From Hydractinia symbiolongicarpus (taxonomy: Eukaryota; Cnidaria; Hydrozoa; Anthoathecata; Hydractiniidae), in the NCBI RefSeq assembly GCF_029227915.1, contig NC_079879.1, positions 1,364,001-1,428,000 of the forward strand: DNA of 64,000 nt, read 5' to 3'. The notes under the pieces are model-generated. The model made no database searches, had not been told where the DNA came from, and saw only the letters and a list, made by a program, of their open reading frames with translations. Of this stretch, positions 14,122 through 29,239 are shown piece after piece. Every line of letters begins with the position of its first letter. Position 1 is the first letter of the stretch. The translations under genes were made by a program, and so were the position numbers.

Positions 14122-16840
14122 CCCGTAAATCCCGGACTCGGCCCGTATAGTCAAAAGTATACAAAGAAAGTACCCAGGAAGTAAACTCATTTCCCGAACG
14201 ATTCTTTAAATTATTTTTTCACCACTAAAACGCATGATACTTGTAGTTTTCAAAAATGCTTTCATTTTTGATTAGACGCTGAATAAAAGGAGTTTAATCG
14301 CCGGCAAACGAAAACCCGCGATTTCCCGTATATATCAGACTCGGCCCGTATAGTCGAATGTATACAAAGGAAGTACCCAGGGAGTAAACTCATTTCCCGA
14401 ACGATTTTTTAAATTAATTTTCACCACTAAAACGCATGAGGCTTGTAGTTTTCAAAAATGATTTCATTTTTGATGAGACGCTGAATAAAAGAAGTTTAAT
14501 CGCGGGCAAACGAAAACCCGCGATTTCCCGTAAATTCCGGGCTTGGCCCGTATAGTCGAATGTATACAAAGAAAGTACCCAGGGAGTAAACTCCTTTCCC
14601 GAACGATTTTTTAAATTATTTTTTCACCACTAAAACGCATGAGACTTGTAGTTTTCAAAAATGATTTCATTTTTGATGAGACGCTGAATAAAAGGAGTTT
14701 AATCTCCGACAAACGAAAACCCGCGATTTCCCGTAAATCCCGGGCTTGACCCGTATAGTCGAATGTATACAAAGAAAATACCCGGCGAGTAAACTCATTT
14801 CCCGAACGATTCTTCAAATTATTTTTCACCACTAAAACGCATGAGGCTTGTAGTTTTCAAAAATGATTTCATTTTTGATGAGACGCTGAATAAAAGGAGT
14901 TTAATCTCCGGCAAACCAAAACCCGCGATTTCCAGTAAATCCCGGACCCGGCCCGTATAGTCAAAAGTATACAAATAAAGTACGCAGGGAGTAAACTCAT
15001 TTCCCGAACGATTCTTTAAATTATTTTTTCACCACTAAAACGCATGAGACTTGTAGTTTTCAAAAATGATTTCATTTTTGATGAGACGCTGAATAAAAAA
15101 AGTTTAATCGCGGGCAAACGAAAACCCGCGATTTCCCGTAAATCCCGGGCTTGGCCCGTATAGTCGAATGTATACAAAGAAAGTACCCAGGGAGTAAGCT
15201 CATTTCCCGAACGATTTTTTAAATTATTTTTTCACCACTAAAACGCATGAGACTTGTAGTTTTCAAAAATGATTTCATTTTTGATGAGACGCTGAATAAA
15301 AAGAATTTAATCGCCGGCAAACGAAAACCCGCGATTTCCCGTAAATCCCGGACTCGGCCCGTATAGTCAAAAGTATACAAAGAAAGTACCCAGGAAGTAA
15401 ACTCATTTCCCGAACGATTCTTTAAATTATTTTTTCACCACTAAAACGCATGATACTTGTAGTTTTCAAAAATGCTTTCATTTTTGATGAGACGCTGAAT
15501 AAAAGGAGTTTAATCGCCGGCAAACGAAAACCCGCGATTTCCCGTAAATCCCGGGCTTGGCCCGTATAGTCGAATGTATACAAAGAAAGTACCCAGGAAG
15601 TAAACTCATTTCCCGAACGATTCTTTAAATTATTTTTTAACCACTAAAACGCATGATACTTGTAGTTTTCAAAAATGATTTCATTTTTGATGAGACGCTG
15701 AATAAAAGGAGTTTAATCTCCGACAAACGAAAACCCGCCATTTCCCGTAAATCCCGGGCTTGACCCGTATAGTCGAATGTATACAAAGAAAATACCCAGG
15801 GAGTAAACTCATTTCCCGAACGATTCTTCAAATTATTTTTCACCACTAAAACGCATGAGGCTTGTAGTTTTCAAAAATGATTTCATTTTTGATGAGACGC
15901 TGAATAAAAGGAGTTTAATCTCCGACAAACGAAAACCCGCGATTTCCCGTAAATCCCGGGCTTGACCCGTATAGTCGAATGTATACAAAGAAAATACCCA
16001 GGGAGTAAACTCATTTCCCGAACGATTCTTCAAATTATTTTTCACCACTAAAACGCATGAGGCTTGTAGTTTTCAAAAATGATTTCATTTTTGATGAGAC
16101 GCTGAATAAAAGGAGTTTAATCTCCGGCAAACCAAAACCCGCGATTTCCAGTAAATCCCGGACCCGGCCCGTATAGTCAAAAGTATACAAATAAAGTACG
16201 CAGGGAGTAAACTCATTTCCCGAACGATTCTTTAAATTATTTTTTCACCACTAAAACGCATGAGACTTGTAGTTTTCAAAAATGATTTCATTTTTGATGA
16301 GACGCTGAATAAAAGAAGTTTAATCGCGGGCAAACGAAAACCCGCGATTTCCCGTAAATCCCGGGCTTGGCCCGTATAGTCGAATGTATACAAAGAAAGT
16401 ACCCAGGGAGTAAGCTCATTTCCCGAACGATTTTTTAAATTATTTTTTCACCACTAAAACGCATGAGACTTGTAGTTTTCAAAAATGATTTCATTTTTGA
16501 TGAGACGCTGAATAAAAAGTGTTTAATCGCCGGCAAACGAAAACCCGCGATTTCCCGTAAATCCTGGACTCGGCCCGTATAGTCAAAAGTATACAAAGAA
16601 AGTACCCAGGAAGTAAACTCATTTCCCGAACGATTCTTTAAATTATTTTTTCACCACTAAAACGCATGATACTTGTAGTTTTCAAAAATGCTTTCATTTT
16701 TGATGAGACGCTGAATAAAAGGAGTTTAATCGCCGGCAAACGAAAACCCGCGATTTCTCGTATATCTCAGACTCGGCCCGTATAGTCGAATGTATACAAA
16801 GGAAGTACCCAGGGAGTAAACTCATTTCCCGAACGATTTT
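13978..16840. repeat. Higher-order repeat, ~1216-bp unit (6 monomers)
   Basis: The private marker GTAAGCTCATTT occurs at 13978, 15194 and 16410, exactly 1216 bp apart. Accompanying variants keep the same spacing: CCAGGAAGTAAACTC about 190 bp later, then GATACTTGTAG with AAAATGCTTTC. The marker is also at 11141 and 11547, so the same family was used earlier with a 2-monomer spacing. Individual units differ: the middle one has a TCCCGGGCTTGG monomer where the others have TATATATCAGAC or TATATCTCAGAC. Confidence 0.8.
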
Positions 16841-19622
16841 TTAAATTAATTTTCCACGACTAAAACGCATAAGACTTGTAGTTTTCAAAAACGATTTCAT
16901 TTTTGATGAGACGCTGAATAAAAGGAGTTTAATCTCCGGCAAACGAAAACCCGTGATTTCCCGTAAATCCCGGGCTTGGCCCGTATAGTCGAATGTATAC
17001 AAAGAAAGTACCCAGGGAGTAAACTCCTTTCCCGAACGATTTTTTAAATTATTTTTTCCCAAATAAAACGCATGAGACTTGTAGTTTTCAAAAATGAATT
17101 CATTTTTAATGAGACGCTGAATAAAAGGAGTTTAATCGCCGGCAGACGAAAACCTGCGATTTCCCGTAAATCCCGGGCTCGGCCCGTAAAGTCAAAAGTA
17201 TACAAAGAAAGTACCCAGGGAGTAAACTGATTTCCCGAACGATTCTTTTAATTATTTTTTCACCACTAAAACGCATGAGACTTGTAGTTCTCAGAAATGT
17301 TTTCATTCTTGATGAGACGCTGAATAAAAGAAGTTTAATCGCCGGCAAACTAAAACCCGCGATTTCCAGTAAATCCAGGGCTTGGCCCGTAAAGTCGAAT
17401 GTATACAAAGAAAGTACCCAGTGAGTGAACTGATTTCCCGAACAATTCTTAAAATTAATTTTCCACCACTAAAACACATAAGACTTGTAGTTTTCAAAAA
17501 CGATTTCTTTTTTGATGAGACGCTGAATAAAAGGAGTTTAATCTCCGACAAACGAAAACCCGCGATTTCCCGTAAATCCCGGGCTTGACCCGTATAGTCG
17601 AATGTATACAAAGAAAATACCCAGGGAGTAAACTCATTTCCCGAACGATTCTTCAAATTATTTTTCACCACTAAAACGCATGAGGCTTGTAGTTTTCAAA
17701 AACGATTTCATTTTTGATGAGACGCTGAATAAAAGGAGTTTAATCTGCGGCAAACCAAAACCCGCGATTTCCAGTAAATCCCGGACCCGGCCCGTATAGT
17801 CAAAAGTATAAAAATAAAGTACGCAGAGAATAAACTCATTTCCCGAACGATTCTTTAAATTATGTTTTCACCAATAAAACGCATGAGACTTGTAGTTTTC
17901 AAAAATGATTTCATTTTTGATGAGACGCTGAATAAAATAAGTTTAATCGCGGGCAAACGAAAACCCGCAATTTCCCGTAAATCCCGGGCTTGGCCCGTAT
18001 AGTCGAATGTATACAAAGAAAGTACCCAGTGAGTGAACTGATTTCCCGAACGATTCTTAAAATTAATTTTCCACCACTAAAACACATAAGACTTGTAGTT
18101 TTCAAAAACGATTTCTTTTTTGATGAGACGCTGAATAAAAGGAGTTTAATCTCCGACAAACGAAAACGCGCGATTTCCTGTAAATCCCGGGCTTGACCCG
18201 TATAGTCGAATGTATACAAAGAAAATACCCAGGGAGTAAACTCATTTCCCGAACGATTCTTCAAATTATTTTTCACCACTAAAACGCATGAGGCTTGTAG
18301 TTTTCAAAAATGATTTCATTTTTGATGAGACGCTGAATAAAAGGAGTTTAATCTCCGGCAAACCAAAACCCGCGATTTCCAGTAAATCCCGGACCCGGCC
18401 CGTATAGTCAAAAGTATACAAATAAAGTACGCAGGGAGTAAACTCATTTCCCGAACGATTCTTTAAATTATTCTTTCACCACTAAAACGCATGAGACTTG
18501 TAGTTTTCAAAAATGATTTCATTTTTGATGAGACGCTGAATAAAAGAAGTTTAATCGCGGGCAAACGAAAACCCGCGATTTCCCGTAAATCCCGGGTTGG
18601 CCCGTATAGTCGAATGTATACAAAGAGAGTACCCAGGAGTAAACTCATTTCCCGAACGATTATTTAAATTATTTTATCACCACTAAAACGCACGAGACTT
18701 GTAGTTTTCAAAAATGATTTCATTTTTGATGAGACGCTGAATAAAAAGAGTTTAATCGCCGGCAAACGAAAACCCGCGATTTCCCGTAAATCCCGGACTC
18801 GGCCCGTATAGTCAAAAGTATACAATGAAAGTACCCAGGGAGTAAACTCATTTCCCGAACGATTCTTTAAATTATTTTTTCACCACTAAAACGCATGAGA
18901 CTTGTAGTTTTTAAAAATGATTTCATTTTTGATGAGACGCTGAATAAAAGAAGTTTAATCGCGGGCAAACGAAAACCAGCGATTTCCCGTAAATCACGGG
19001 CTTGGCCCGTATAGTCGAATGTATACAAAGAAAGTACCCAGGAGTAAACTCATTTCCCCAACGATTATTTAAATTATTTTTTCACCACTAAAACGCATGA
19101 GACTTGTAGTTTTCAAAAATGATTTCATTTTTGATGAGACGCTGAATAAAAATAGTTTAATCGCCGGCAAACGAAAACCCGCGATTTCCCGTAAATCCCG
19201 GACTGGGCCGTATAGTCAAAAGTATACAATGAAAGTACCCAGGGAGTAAACTCATTTCCCGAACGATTTTTTAAATTATTTTTTCACCACTAAAACGCAC
19301 GAGACTTGTAGTTTTCAAAAATGATTTCTTTTTTGATGAGACGCAGAATAAAAGGAGTTTAATCGCCGGCAAAAGAAAACCCACGATTTCCCGTAAATCC
19401 CGGACTCGGCCCATATAGTAAAAAGTATACAACGAAAGTACCCAGGGAGTAAACTGATTTCCCGAACGATTCTTTAAATTATTTTTTCACCACTAAAACG
19501 CATGAGACTTGTAGTTTTTAAAAATGATTTAATTTTTAATGAGACGCTGAATAAAAGGAGTTTAATCTCCGGCAAACGAAAACCCGCGATTTCCCCTAAA
19601 TCCCGGACCCGGCCCGTATAGT

Positions 19623-19627
19623 ATATT
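19623..19627. other. Private 5-bp insertion in one satellite monomer
   Basis: CCGTATAGTATATTCAAAAG contains ATATT relative to the usual CCGTATAGTCAAAAG. The related monomer near 24490 lacks it, so it is a private change. Confidence 0.7.
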
Positions 19628-20719
19628 CAAAAGTATACAAAGAAAGTACGCAGGGAGTAAACTTATTTCCCGAACGATTCTTTAAATTATTTTTCACCAC
19701 TAAAAGGCATGAGTCTTGTAGTTTTCAAAAATGATTTCATTTTTGATGAGACCCTGAATAAAAGGAGTTTAATCTCCGGCAAACCGAAACACGCGATTTC
19801 CCGTAAATCCTGGACCCGGCCCGTATAGTCAAAAGTATACAAATAAAGTACGCAGGGTGTAAACTCATTTCCCGAACGATTCTTTAAATTATTTTTTCAC
19901 CACTAAAACGCATGAGACTTGTAGTTTTCAAAAATGATTTCATTTTTGATGAGACGCTGAATAAAAGGAGTTTAATCGCCGGCAATCGAAAACCCGCGAT
20001 TTCCCGTATATCTAGGACTCGGCCCGTATAGTGGAATGTATACAAAAGAAGTACCCAGGGAGTAAACTCATTTTCCGAACGATTTTTTAAATTAATTTTT
20101 TACCACTAAAACGCATAAGACTTGTAGTTTTCAAAAACGATTTCATTTTTGATGAGACGCTGAATAAATGGAGTTTAATCTCCGGCAAACGAAAACCCGC
20201 GATTTCCCGTAAATCCCGGACCCGGCCCGTATAGTCAAAAGTATACAAAGAAAGTACGCAGGGAGTAAACTCATTTCCCGAACGATTCTTTAAATTATTT
20301 TTTCACCAGTAAAACGCATGAGTCTTGTGGTTTTCAAAAATGATTTCATTTTTGATGAGACGCTGAATAAAAGAAGTTTAATCGCCGGCAAACGAAAACC
20401 CGCGATTTCCCGTAAATCCCGGGCTTGGCCCGTATAATCGAATGTATACAAAGAAAGTACCCAGGGAGTAAACTCATTTCCCGAACGATTGTTTAAATTA
20501 TTTTTTCACCACTAAAACGCATGAGACTTGTGGTTTTCAAAAAAGATTTCATTTTTGATAAGACGCTGAAAAAAGGAATTTAATCTCCAGAAAACGAAAA
20601 CCCGCGATTTCCCGTAAATCTCGGACTCGGCCCGTATAATCAAAAGTATACAAAGAAAGTACCCAGGGAGTAAACTCATTTCCCGAACGATTCTTTAAAT
20701 TAATTTTCCACCACTAAAA

Positions 20720-22302
20720 CGCATGAGACTTGTAGTTTTCAAAAATGATTTCATTTTTGATGAGACGCTGAATAAAAAGAGTTTAATCGCCGGCAAACGA
20801 AAACCCGCGATTTCCCGTAAATCCCGGACTCGACCCGTATAGTCAAAAGTATACAAAGAAAGTACCCAGGGGGTGAACTCATTTCCCGAACGATTTTTTA
20901 AATTATTTTTTCACCACTAAAACGCATGAGACTTGTAGTTTTCAAAAATGATTTCATTTTTGATGAGACGCTGAATAAAAGGAGTTTAATCGCCGGCAAA
21001 CAAAAACCCGCGATTTCCCGTAAATCCCGGACTCGGCCCGTATAGTCAAAATTATACAAAGAAAGTACCCAGGGAGTAAACTCATTTCCCGAACGATTCT
21101 TAAAATTATTTTTTCACCACTAAAACGCATGAGACTTGTAGTTTTCAAAAATGATTTCATTTTTGATGAGACGCTGAATAAAAGGAGTTTAATCGCCGGC
21201 AATCGAAAACCCGCGATTTCCCGTATATCTAGGACTCGGCCCGTATAGTGGAATGTATACAAAGGAAGTACCCAGGGAGTAAACTCATTTTCCGAACGAT
21301 TTTTTAAATTAATTTTTTACCACTAAAACGCATAAGACTTGTAGTTTTCAAAAACGATTTCATTTTTGATGAGACGCTGAATAAAAGGAGTTTAATCTCC
21401 GGCAAACGAAAACCCGCGATTTCCCGTAAATCCCGGACCCGGCCCGTATAGTCAAAAGTATACAAAGAAAGTACGCAGGGAGTAAACTCATTTCCCAAAC
21501 GATTTTTCAAATTATTTTTTCACCACTAAAACGCATGAGACTTGTAGTTTTCAAAAATGATTTCATTTTTGATGAGACGCTGAATAAAAAGAGTTTAATC
21601 GCCGGCAAACGAAAACCCGCGATTTCCCGTAAATCCCGGACTCGACCCGTATAGTCAAAAGTATACAAAGAAAGTACCCAGGGGGTGAACTCATTTCCCG
21701 AACGATTTTTTAAATTATTTTTTCACCACTAAAACGCATGAGACTTGTAGTTTTCAAAAATGATTTCATTTTTGATGAGACGCTGAATAAAAGGAGTTTA
21801 ATCGCCGGCAAACAAAAACCCGCGATTTCCCGTAAATCCCGGACTCGGCCCGTATAGTCAAAATTATACAAAGAAAGTACCCAGGGAGTAAACTCATTAC
21901 CCGAACGATTCTTAAAATTATTTTTTCACCACTAAAACGCATGAGACTTGTAGTTTTCAAAAATGATTTCATTTTTGATGAGACGCTGAATAAAAGGAGT
22001 TTAATCGCCGGCAATCGAAAACCCGCGATTTCCCGTATATCTAGGACTCGGCCCGTATAGTGGAATGTATACAAAGGAAGTACCCAGGGAGTAAACTCAT
22101 TTTCCAAACGATTTTTTAAATTAATTTTTTACCACTAAAACGCATAAGACTTGTAGTTTTCAAAAACGATTTCATTTTTGATGAGACGCTGAATAAAAGG
22201 AGTTTAATCTCCGGCAAACGAAAACCCGCGATTTCCCGTAAATCCCGGACCCGGCCCGTATAGTCAAAAGTATACAAAGAAAGTACGCAGGGAGTAAACT
22301 CA
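20720..22302. repeat. Tandem duplication, 812-bp unit (4 monomers)
   Basis: About 20720-21490 recurs at 21532-22302 with an offset of 812 bp. Shared rare variants are CTCGACCCGTATAG, CCAGGGGGTGAACTC, GTCAAAATTATACAAAG, GGCAATCGAAAACC and CCCGTATATCTAGGACTC. Flanking monomers at about 20140-20720 recur at about 22170-22750 (offset about 2030 bp), marked by CACCAGTAAAACG and GACGCTGAAAAAAGGAATTT. Confidence 0.8.
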
Positions 22303-25300
22303 TTTCCCGAACGATTCTTTAAATTATTTTTTCACCAGTAAAACGCATGAGTCTTGTGGTTTTCAAAAATGATTTCATTTTTGATGAGACGCTGAATAAA
22401 AGAAGTTTAATCGCCGGCAAACGAAAACCCGCGATTTCCCGTAAATCCCGGGCTTGGCCCGTATAATCAAATGTATACAAAGAAAGTACCCAGGGAGTAA
22501 ACTCATTTCCCGAACGATTGTTTAAATTATTTTTTCACCACTAAAACGCATGAGACTTGTGGTTTTCAAAAACGATTTCATTTTTGATAAGACGCTGAAA
22601 AAAGGAATTTAATCTCCAGAAAACGAAAACCCGCGATTTCCCGTAAATCCCGGACTCGGCCCGTATAATCAAAAGTATACAAAGAAAGTACCCAGGGAGT
22701 AAACTCATTTCCCGAACGATTCTTTAAATTAATTTTCCACCACTAAAACGCATAAGACTTGTAGTTTTCAAAAACGATTTCATTTTTGATGAGACGCTGA
22801 ATAAAAGAAGTTTAATCGCGGGCAAACGAAAATTCGCGATTTCCCGTAAATCCCGGGCTTGGCCCGTATAGTCGAATGTATACAAAGAAAGTACCCAGGG
22901 AGTAAACTCATTTCCCGAACGATTTTTCAAATTATTTTTTCACCACTAAAACGCATGAGACTTGTAGTTTTCAAAAATGATTTCATTTTTGATGAGACGC
23001 TGAATAAAAAGAGTTTAATCGCCGGCAAACGAAAACCCGCGATTTCCAGTAAATCCCGGACTCGACCCGTATAGTCAAAAGTATACAAAGAAAGTACCCA
23101 GGGAGTAAACTCATTTCCCGAACGATTTTTTAAATTATTTTTTCACCACTAAAACGCACGAGACTTGTAGTTTTCAAAAACGATTTCTTTTTTGATGAGA
23201 CGCTGAATAAAAGGAGTTTAATCTCCGACAAACGAAAACGCGTGATTTCCCGTAAATCCCGGGCTTGACCCGTATAGTCGAATGTATACAAAGAAAATAC
23301 CCAGGGAGTAAACTCATTTCCCGAACGATTCTTCAAATTATTTTTCACCACTAAAACGCATGAGGCTTGTAGTTTTCAAAAATGATTTCATTTTTGATGA
23401 GACGCTGAATAAAAGGAGTTTAATCTCCGGCAAACCAAAATCCGCGATTTCCAGTAAATCCCGGACCCGGCCCGTATAGTCAAAAGTATACAAATAAAGT
23501 ACGCAGGGAGTAAACTCATTTCCCGAACGATTATTTAAATTATTTTTTCACCACTAAAACGCATGAGACTTGTAGTTTTCAAAAATGATTTCATTTTTGA
23601 TGAGACGCTGAATAAAAAGAGTTTAATCGCCGGCAAATGAAAACCCGCGATTTCCCGTAAATCCCGGACTCGGCCCGTATAGTCAAAAGTATACAATGAA
23701 AGTACCCAGGGAGTAAACTCATTTCCCGAACGATTCTTTAAATTATTTTTTCACCACTAAAACACATGAGACTTGCAGTTTTCAAAAATGATTTCATTTT
23801 TGATGAGACGCTGAATAAAAGAAGTTTAATCGCGGGCAAACGAAAACCCGCGATTTCCCGTAAATCCCGGGCTTGGCCCGTATAGTCGAATGTATACAAA
23901 GAAAGTACCCAGGAGTAAACTCATTTCCCGAACGATTATTTAAATTATTTTTTCACCACTAAAACGCATGAGACTTGTAGTTTTCAAAAATGATTTCATT
24001 TTTGATGAGACGCTGAATAAAAAGAGTTTAATCGCCGGCAAACGAAAACCCGCGATTTCCCGTAAATCCCGGACTCGGCCCGTATAGTCAAAAGTATACA
24101 ATGAAAGTACCGAGGGAGTAAACTCATTTCCCGAACGATTTTTTAAATTATTTTTTCACCACTAAAACGCACGAGACTTGTAGTTTTCAAAAATGATTTC
24201 TTTTTTGATGAGACGCAGAATAAAAGGAGTTTAATCGCCGGCAAAAGAAAACCCACGATTTCCCGTAAATCCCGGACTCGGCCCATATAGTAAAAAGTAT
24301 ACAACGAAAGTACCCAGGGAGTAAACTGAATTCCCGAACGATTCTTTAAATTATTTTTTCACCACTAAAACGCATGAGACTTGTAGTTTTCAAAAATGAT
24401 TTAATTTTTAATGAGACGCTGAATAAAAGGAGTTTAATCTCCGGCAAACGAAAACCCGCGATTTCCCCTAAATCCCGGACCCGGCCCGTATAGTCAAAAG
24501 TATACAAAGAAAGTACGCAGGGAGTAAACTCATTTCCCGAACGATTCTTTAAATTATTTTTCACCACTAAAAGGCATGAGTCTTGTAGTTTTCAAAAATG
24601 ATTTCATTTTTGATGAGACGCTGAATAAAAGAAGTTTAATCGCGGGCAAACGAAAACCCGCGATTTCCCGTAAATCACGGGCTTGGCCCGTATAGTCGAA
24701 TGTATACAAAGAAAGTACCCAGGAGTAAACTCATTTCCCGAACGATTATTTAAATTATTTTTTCACCACTAAAACGCATGAGACTTGTAGTTTTCAAAAA
24801 TGATTTCATTTTTGATGAGACGCTGAATAAAAAGAGTTTAATCGCCGGCAAACGAAAACCCGCGATTTCCCGTAAATCCCGGACTCGGCCCGTATAGTCA
24901 AAAGTATACAATGAAAGTACCGAGGGAGTAAACTCATTTCCCGAACGATTTTTTAAATTATTTTTTCACCACTAAAACGCACGAGACTTGTAGTTTTCAA
25001 AAATGATTTCTTTTTTGATGAGACGCAGAATAAAAGTAGTTTAATCGCCGGCAAAAGAAAACCCACGATTTCCCGTAAATCCCGGACTCGGCCCATATAG
25101 TAAAAAGTATACAACGAAAGTACCCAGGGAGTAAACTGATTTCCCGAACGATTCTTTAAATTATTTTTTCACCACTAAAACGCATGAGACTTGTAGTTTT
25201 CAAAAATGATTTAATTTTTAATGAGACGCTGAATAAAAGGAGTTTAATCTCCGGCAAACGAAAACCCGCGATTTCCCCTAAATCCCGGACCCGGCCCATA

Positions 25301-28300
25301 TAGTCAAAAGTATACAAAGAAAGTACGCAGGGAGTAAACTCATTTCCCGAACGATTCTTTAAATTATTTTTCACCACTAAAAGGCATGAGTCTTGTAGTT
25401 TTCAAAAATGATTTCATTTTTGATGAGACCCTGAATAGAAGGAGTTTAATCTCCGGCAAACCGAAACACGCGATTTCCCGTAAATCCTGGACCCGGCCCG
25501 TATAGTCAAAAGTATACAAATAAAGTACGCAGGGTGTAAACTCATTTCCCGAACGATTCTTTAAATTATTTTTTCACCACTAAAACGCATGAGACTTGTA
25601 GTTTTCAAAAATGATTTCATTTTTGATGAGACGCTGAATAAAAGAAGTTTAATCGCCGGGAAACGAAAACCCGCGATTTCCCGTAAATCCCGGGCTTGGC
25701 CCGTATAGTGGAATGTATACAAAGAAAGTACCCAGGGGGTGAACTCATTTCCCGAACGATTTTTTAAATTATTTTTTCACCACTAAAACGCATGAGACTT
25801 GTAGTTTTCAAAAATGATTTCATTTTTGATGAGACGCTGAATAAAAGGAGTTTAATCGCCGGCAAACAAAAACCCGCGATTTCCCGTAAATCCCGGACTC
25901 GGCCCGTATAGTCAAAATTATACAAAGAAAGTACCCAGGGAGTAAACTCATTTCCCGAACGATTCTTTAAATTATTTTTTCACCACTAAAACGCATGACA
26001 CTTGTAGTTTTCAAAAACGATTTCATTTTTGATGAGACGCTGAATAAAAGGAGTTTAATCTCCAGCAAACGAAAACCCGCGATTTCCCGTAAATCCCGGA
26101 CCCGGCCCGTATAGTTAAAAATATACAAAGAAAGTACGCAGGAAGTAAACTCATTTCCCGAACGATTGTTTAAATTATTTTTTCACCACTAAAACGCATG
26201 AGACTTGTGGTTTTCAAAAACGGTTTCATTTTTGATGAGACGCTGAATAAAAGAAGTTTAATCGCGGGCAAACGAAAATTCGCGATTTCCCGTAAATCCC
26301 GGGCTTGGCCCGTATAGTCGAATGTATACAAAGAAAGTACCCAGGGAGTAAACTCATTTCCCGAACGATTTTTTAAATTATTTTTTCACCACTAAAACGC
26401 ATGAGACTTGTAGTTTTCAAAAATGATTTCATTTTTGATGAGACGCTGAATAAAAAGAGTTTAATCGCCGGCAAACGAAAACCCGCGATTTCCCGTAAAT
26501 CCCGGACTCGGCCCGTATAGTCAAAAGTATACAAAGAAAGTACCCAGGGAGTAAACTCATTTTCCGAACGATTTTTTAAATTATTTTTTCACCACTAAAA
26601 CGCACGAGTCTTGTAGTTTTCAAAAATGATTTCTTTTTTGATGAGACGCAGAATAAAAGGAGTTTAATCGCCGGCAAACGAAAACCCGCGATTTCCCGTA
26701 AATCCCGGACTCGGCCCGTATAGTCAAAAGTATACAAAGAAAGTACGCAGGGAGTAAACTCATTTCCCGAACGATTCTTCAAATTATTTTTCACCACTAA
26801 AAAGCATGAGTCTTGTACTTTTTCAAAAATGATTTCTTTTTTGATGACAGGCTGAATAAAAGGAGTTTAATCTCCGGAAAACCGAAACACGCGATTTCCC
26901 GTAAATCCCGGACCCGGCCCGTATAGTCAAAAGTATACAAATAAAGTACGCAGGGTGTAAACTCATTTCCCGAACGATTCTTTAAATTATTTTTTCACCA
27001 CTAAAACGCATGAGACTTGTAGTTTTCAAAAATGATTTCATTTTTGATGAGACGCTGAATAAAAGAAGTTTAATCGCCGGCAAACGAAAACCCGCGATTT
27101 CCCGTAAATCCCGAGCTTGGCCCGTATAGTGGAATGTATACAAAGAAAGTACCCAGGGGGTGAACTCATTTCCCGAACGATTTTTTAAATTATTTTTCCA
27201 CCACTAAAACGCATGAGACTTGTAGTTTTCAAAAATGATTTCATTTTTGATGAGACGCTGAATAAAAGGAGTTTAATCGCCGGCAAACGAAAACCCGCGA
27301 TTTCCCGTAAATCCCGGACCCGGCCCGTATAGTCAAAATTATACAAAGAAAGTACGCAGGAAGTAAACTCATTTCCCGAACGATTCTTTAAATTATTTTT
27401 TCACCAGTAAAACGCATGAGTCTTGTGGTTTTCAAAAATGATTTCATTTTTGATGAGACGCTGAATAAAAGAAGTTTAATCGCCGGCAAACGAAAACCCG
27501 CGATTTCCCGTAAATCCCGGGCTTGGCCCGTATAATCGAATGTATACAAAGAAAGTAACCAGGGAGTAAACTCATTTCCCGAACGATTGTTTAAATTATT
27601 TTTTCACCACTAAAACGCATGAGACTTGTGGTTTTCAAAAACGATTTCATTTTTGATAAGACGCTGAAAAAAGGAATTTAATCTCCGGAAAACGAAAACG
27701 CGCGATTTCCCGTAAATCCCGGACTCGGCCCGTATAATTGAAATTATACAAAGAAAGTACCCAGGGAGTAAACTCATTTCCCGAACGATTCTTTAAATTA
27801 ATTTTCCACCACTAAAACGCATAAGACTTGTAGTTTTCAAAAACGATTTCATTTTTGATGAGACGCTGAATAAAAGGAGTTTAATCGCCGGCAAACGAAA
27901 ACCCGTGATTTCCCGTAAATCCCGGGCTTGGCCCTTATAGTCGAATGTATACAAAGAAAGTACGCAGGGAGTAAACTCATTTCCCGAACGATTCCTTGTA
28001 TTATTTTTTCACCACTAAAACGCATAAGACTTGTAGTTTTTAAAAACGATTTCATTTTTGATGCGACGCTGAATAAAAGGAGTTTAATCTCCGGCAAACG
28101 AAAACCCGCGATTTCCCGTAAATCCCGGACTCGGCCCGTATAGTCAAAAGTATACAAAGAAAGTACGCAGGGAGTAAACTCATTTCCCGAACGATTCTTC
28201 AAATTATTTTTCACCACTAAAAGGCATGAGTCTTGTAGTTTTCAAAAATGATTTCTTTTTTGATGACACGCTGAATAAAAGGAGTTTAATCTCCGGAAAA

Positions 28301-29239
28301 CCGAAACACGCGATTTCCCGTAAATCCCGGACCCGGCCCGTATAGTCAAAAGTATACAAATAAAGTACGCAGGGTGTAAACTCATTTCCCGAACGATTCT
28401 TTAAATTATTTTTTCACCACTAAAACGCATGAGACTTGTAGTTTTCAAAAATGATTTCATTTTTGATGAGACGCTGAATAAAAGAAGTTTAATCGCTGGC
28501 AAACGAAAACCCGCGATTTCCCGTAAATCCCGGGCTTGGCCCGTATAGTGGAATGTATACAAAGAAAGTACCCAGGGAGTAAACTCATTTCCCGAACGAT
28601 TTTTTAAATTAATTTTTTACCACTAAAACGCATAAGACTTGTAGTTTTCAAAAACGATTTCATTTTTGATGAGACGCTGAATAAAAGGAGTTTAATCTCC
28701 GGCAAACGAAAACCTGCGATTTCCCGTAAATCCCGGACCCGGCCCGTATAGTCAAAAGTATACAAAGAAAGTACGCAGTTAGTAAACTCATTTCCCGAAC
28801 GATTCTTTAAATTATTTTTTCACCAGTAAAACGCATGAGTCTTGTGGTTTTTAAAAATGATTTCATTTTTGATGAGACGCTGAATAAAAGAAGTTTAATC
28901 GCCGGCAAACGAAAACCCGCGATTTCCCGTAAATACCGGGCTTGGCCCGTATAATCGAATGTATACAAAGAAAGTACCCAGGGATTAAACTAATTTCCCG
29001 AACGATTTTTTAAATTATTTTTTCACAACTTAAACGCATGAGACATGTAGTTTTCGAAAATGATTTCATTTTTGATGAGACGCTGAATAAAAGGAGTTTA
29101 ATCGCCGGCAAACGAAAACCCGCGATTTCCCGTAAATCCCGGACTCGGCCCGTATAGTCAAAAGTATACAAAGAAAGTACCCAGGGAGTAAACTCATTTC
29201 CCGAACGATTGTTTAATTTATTTTTTCACCACTAAAACG

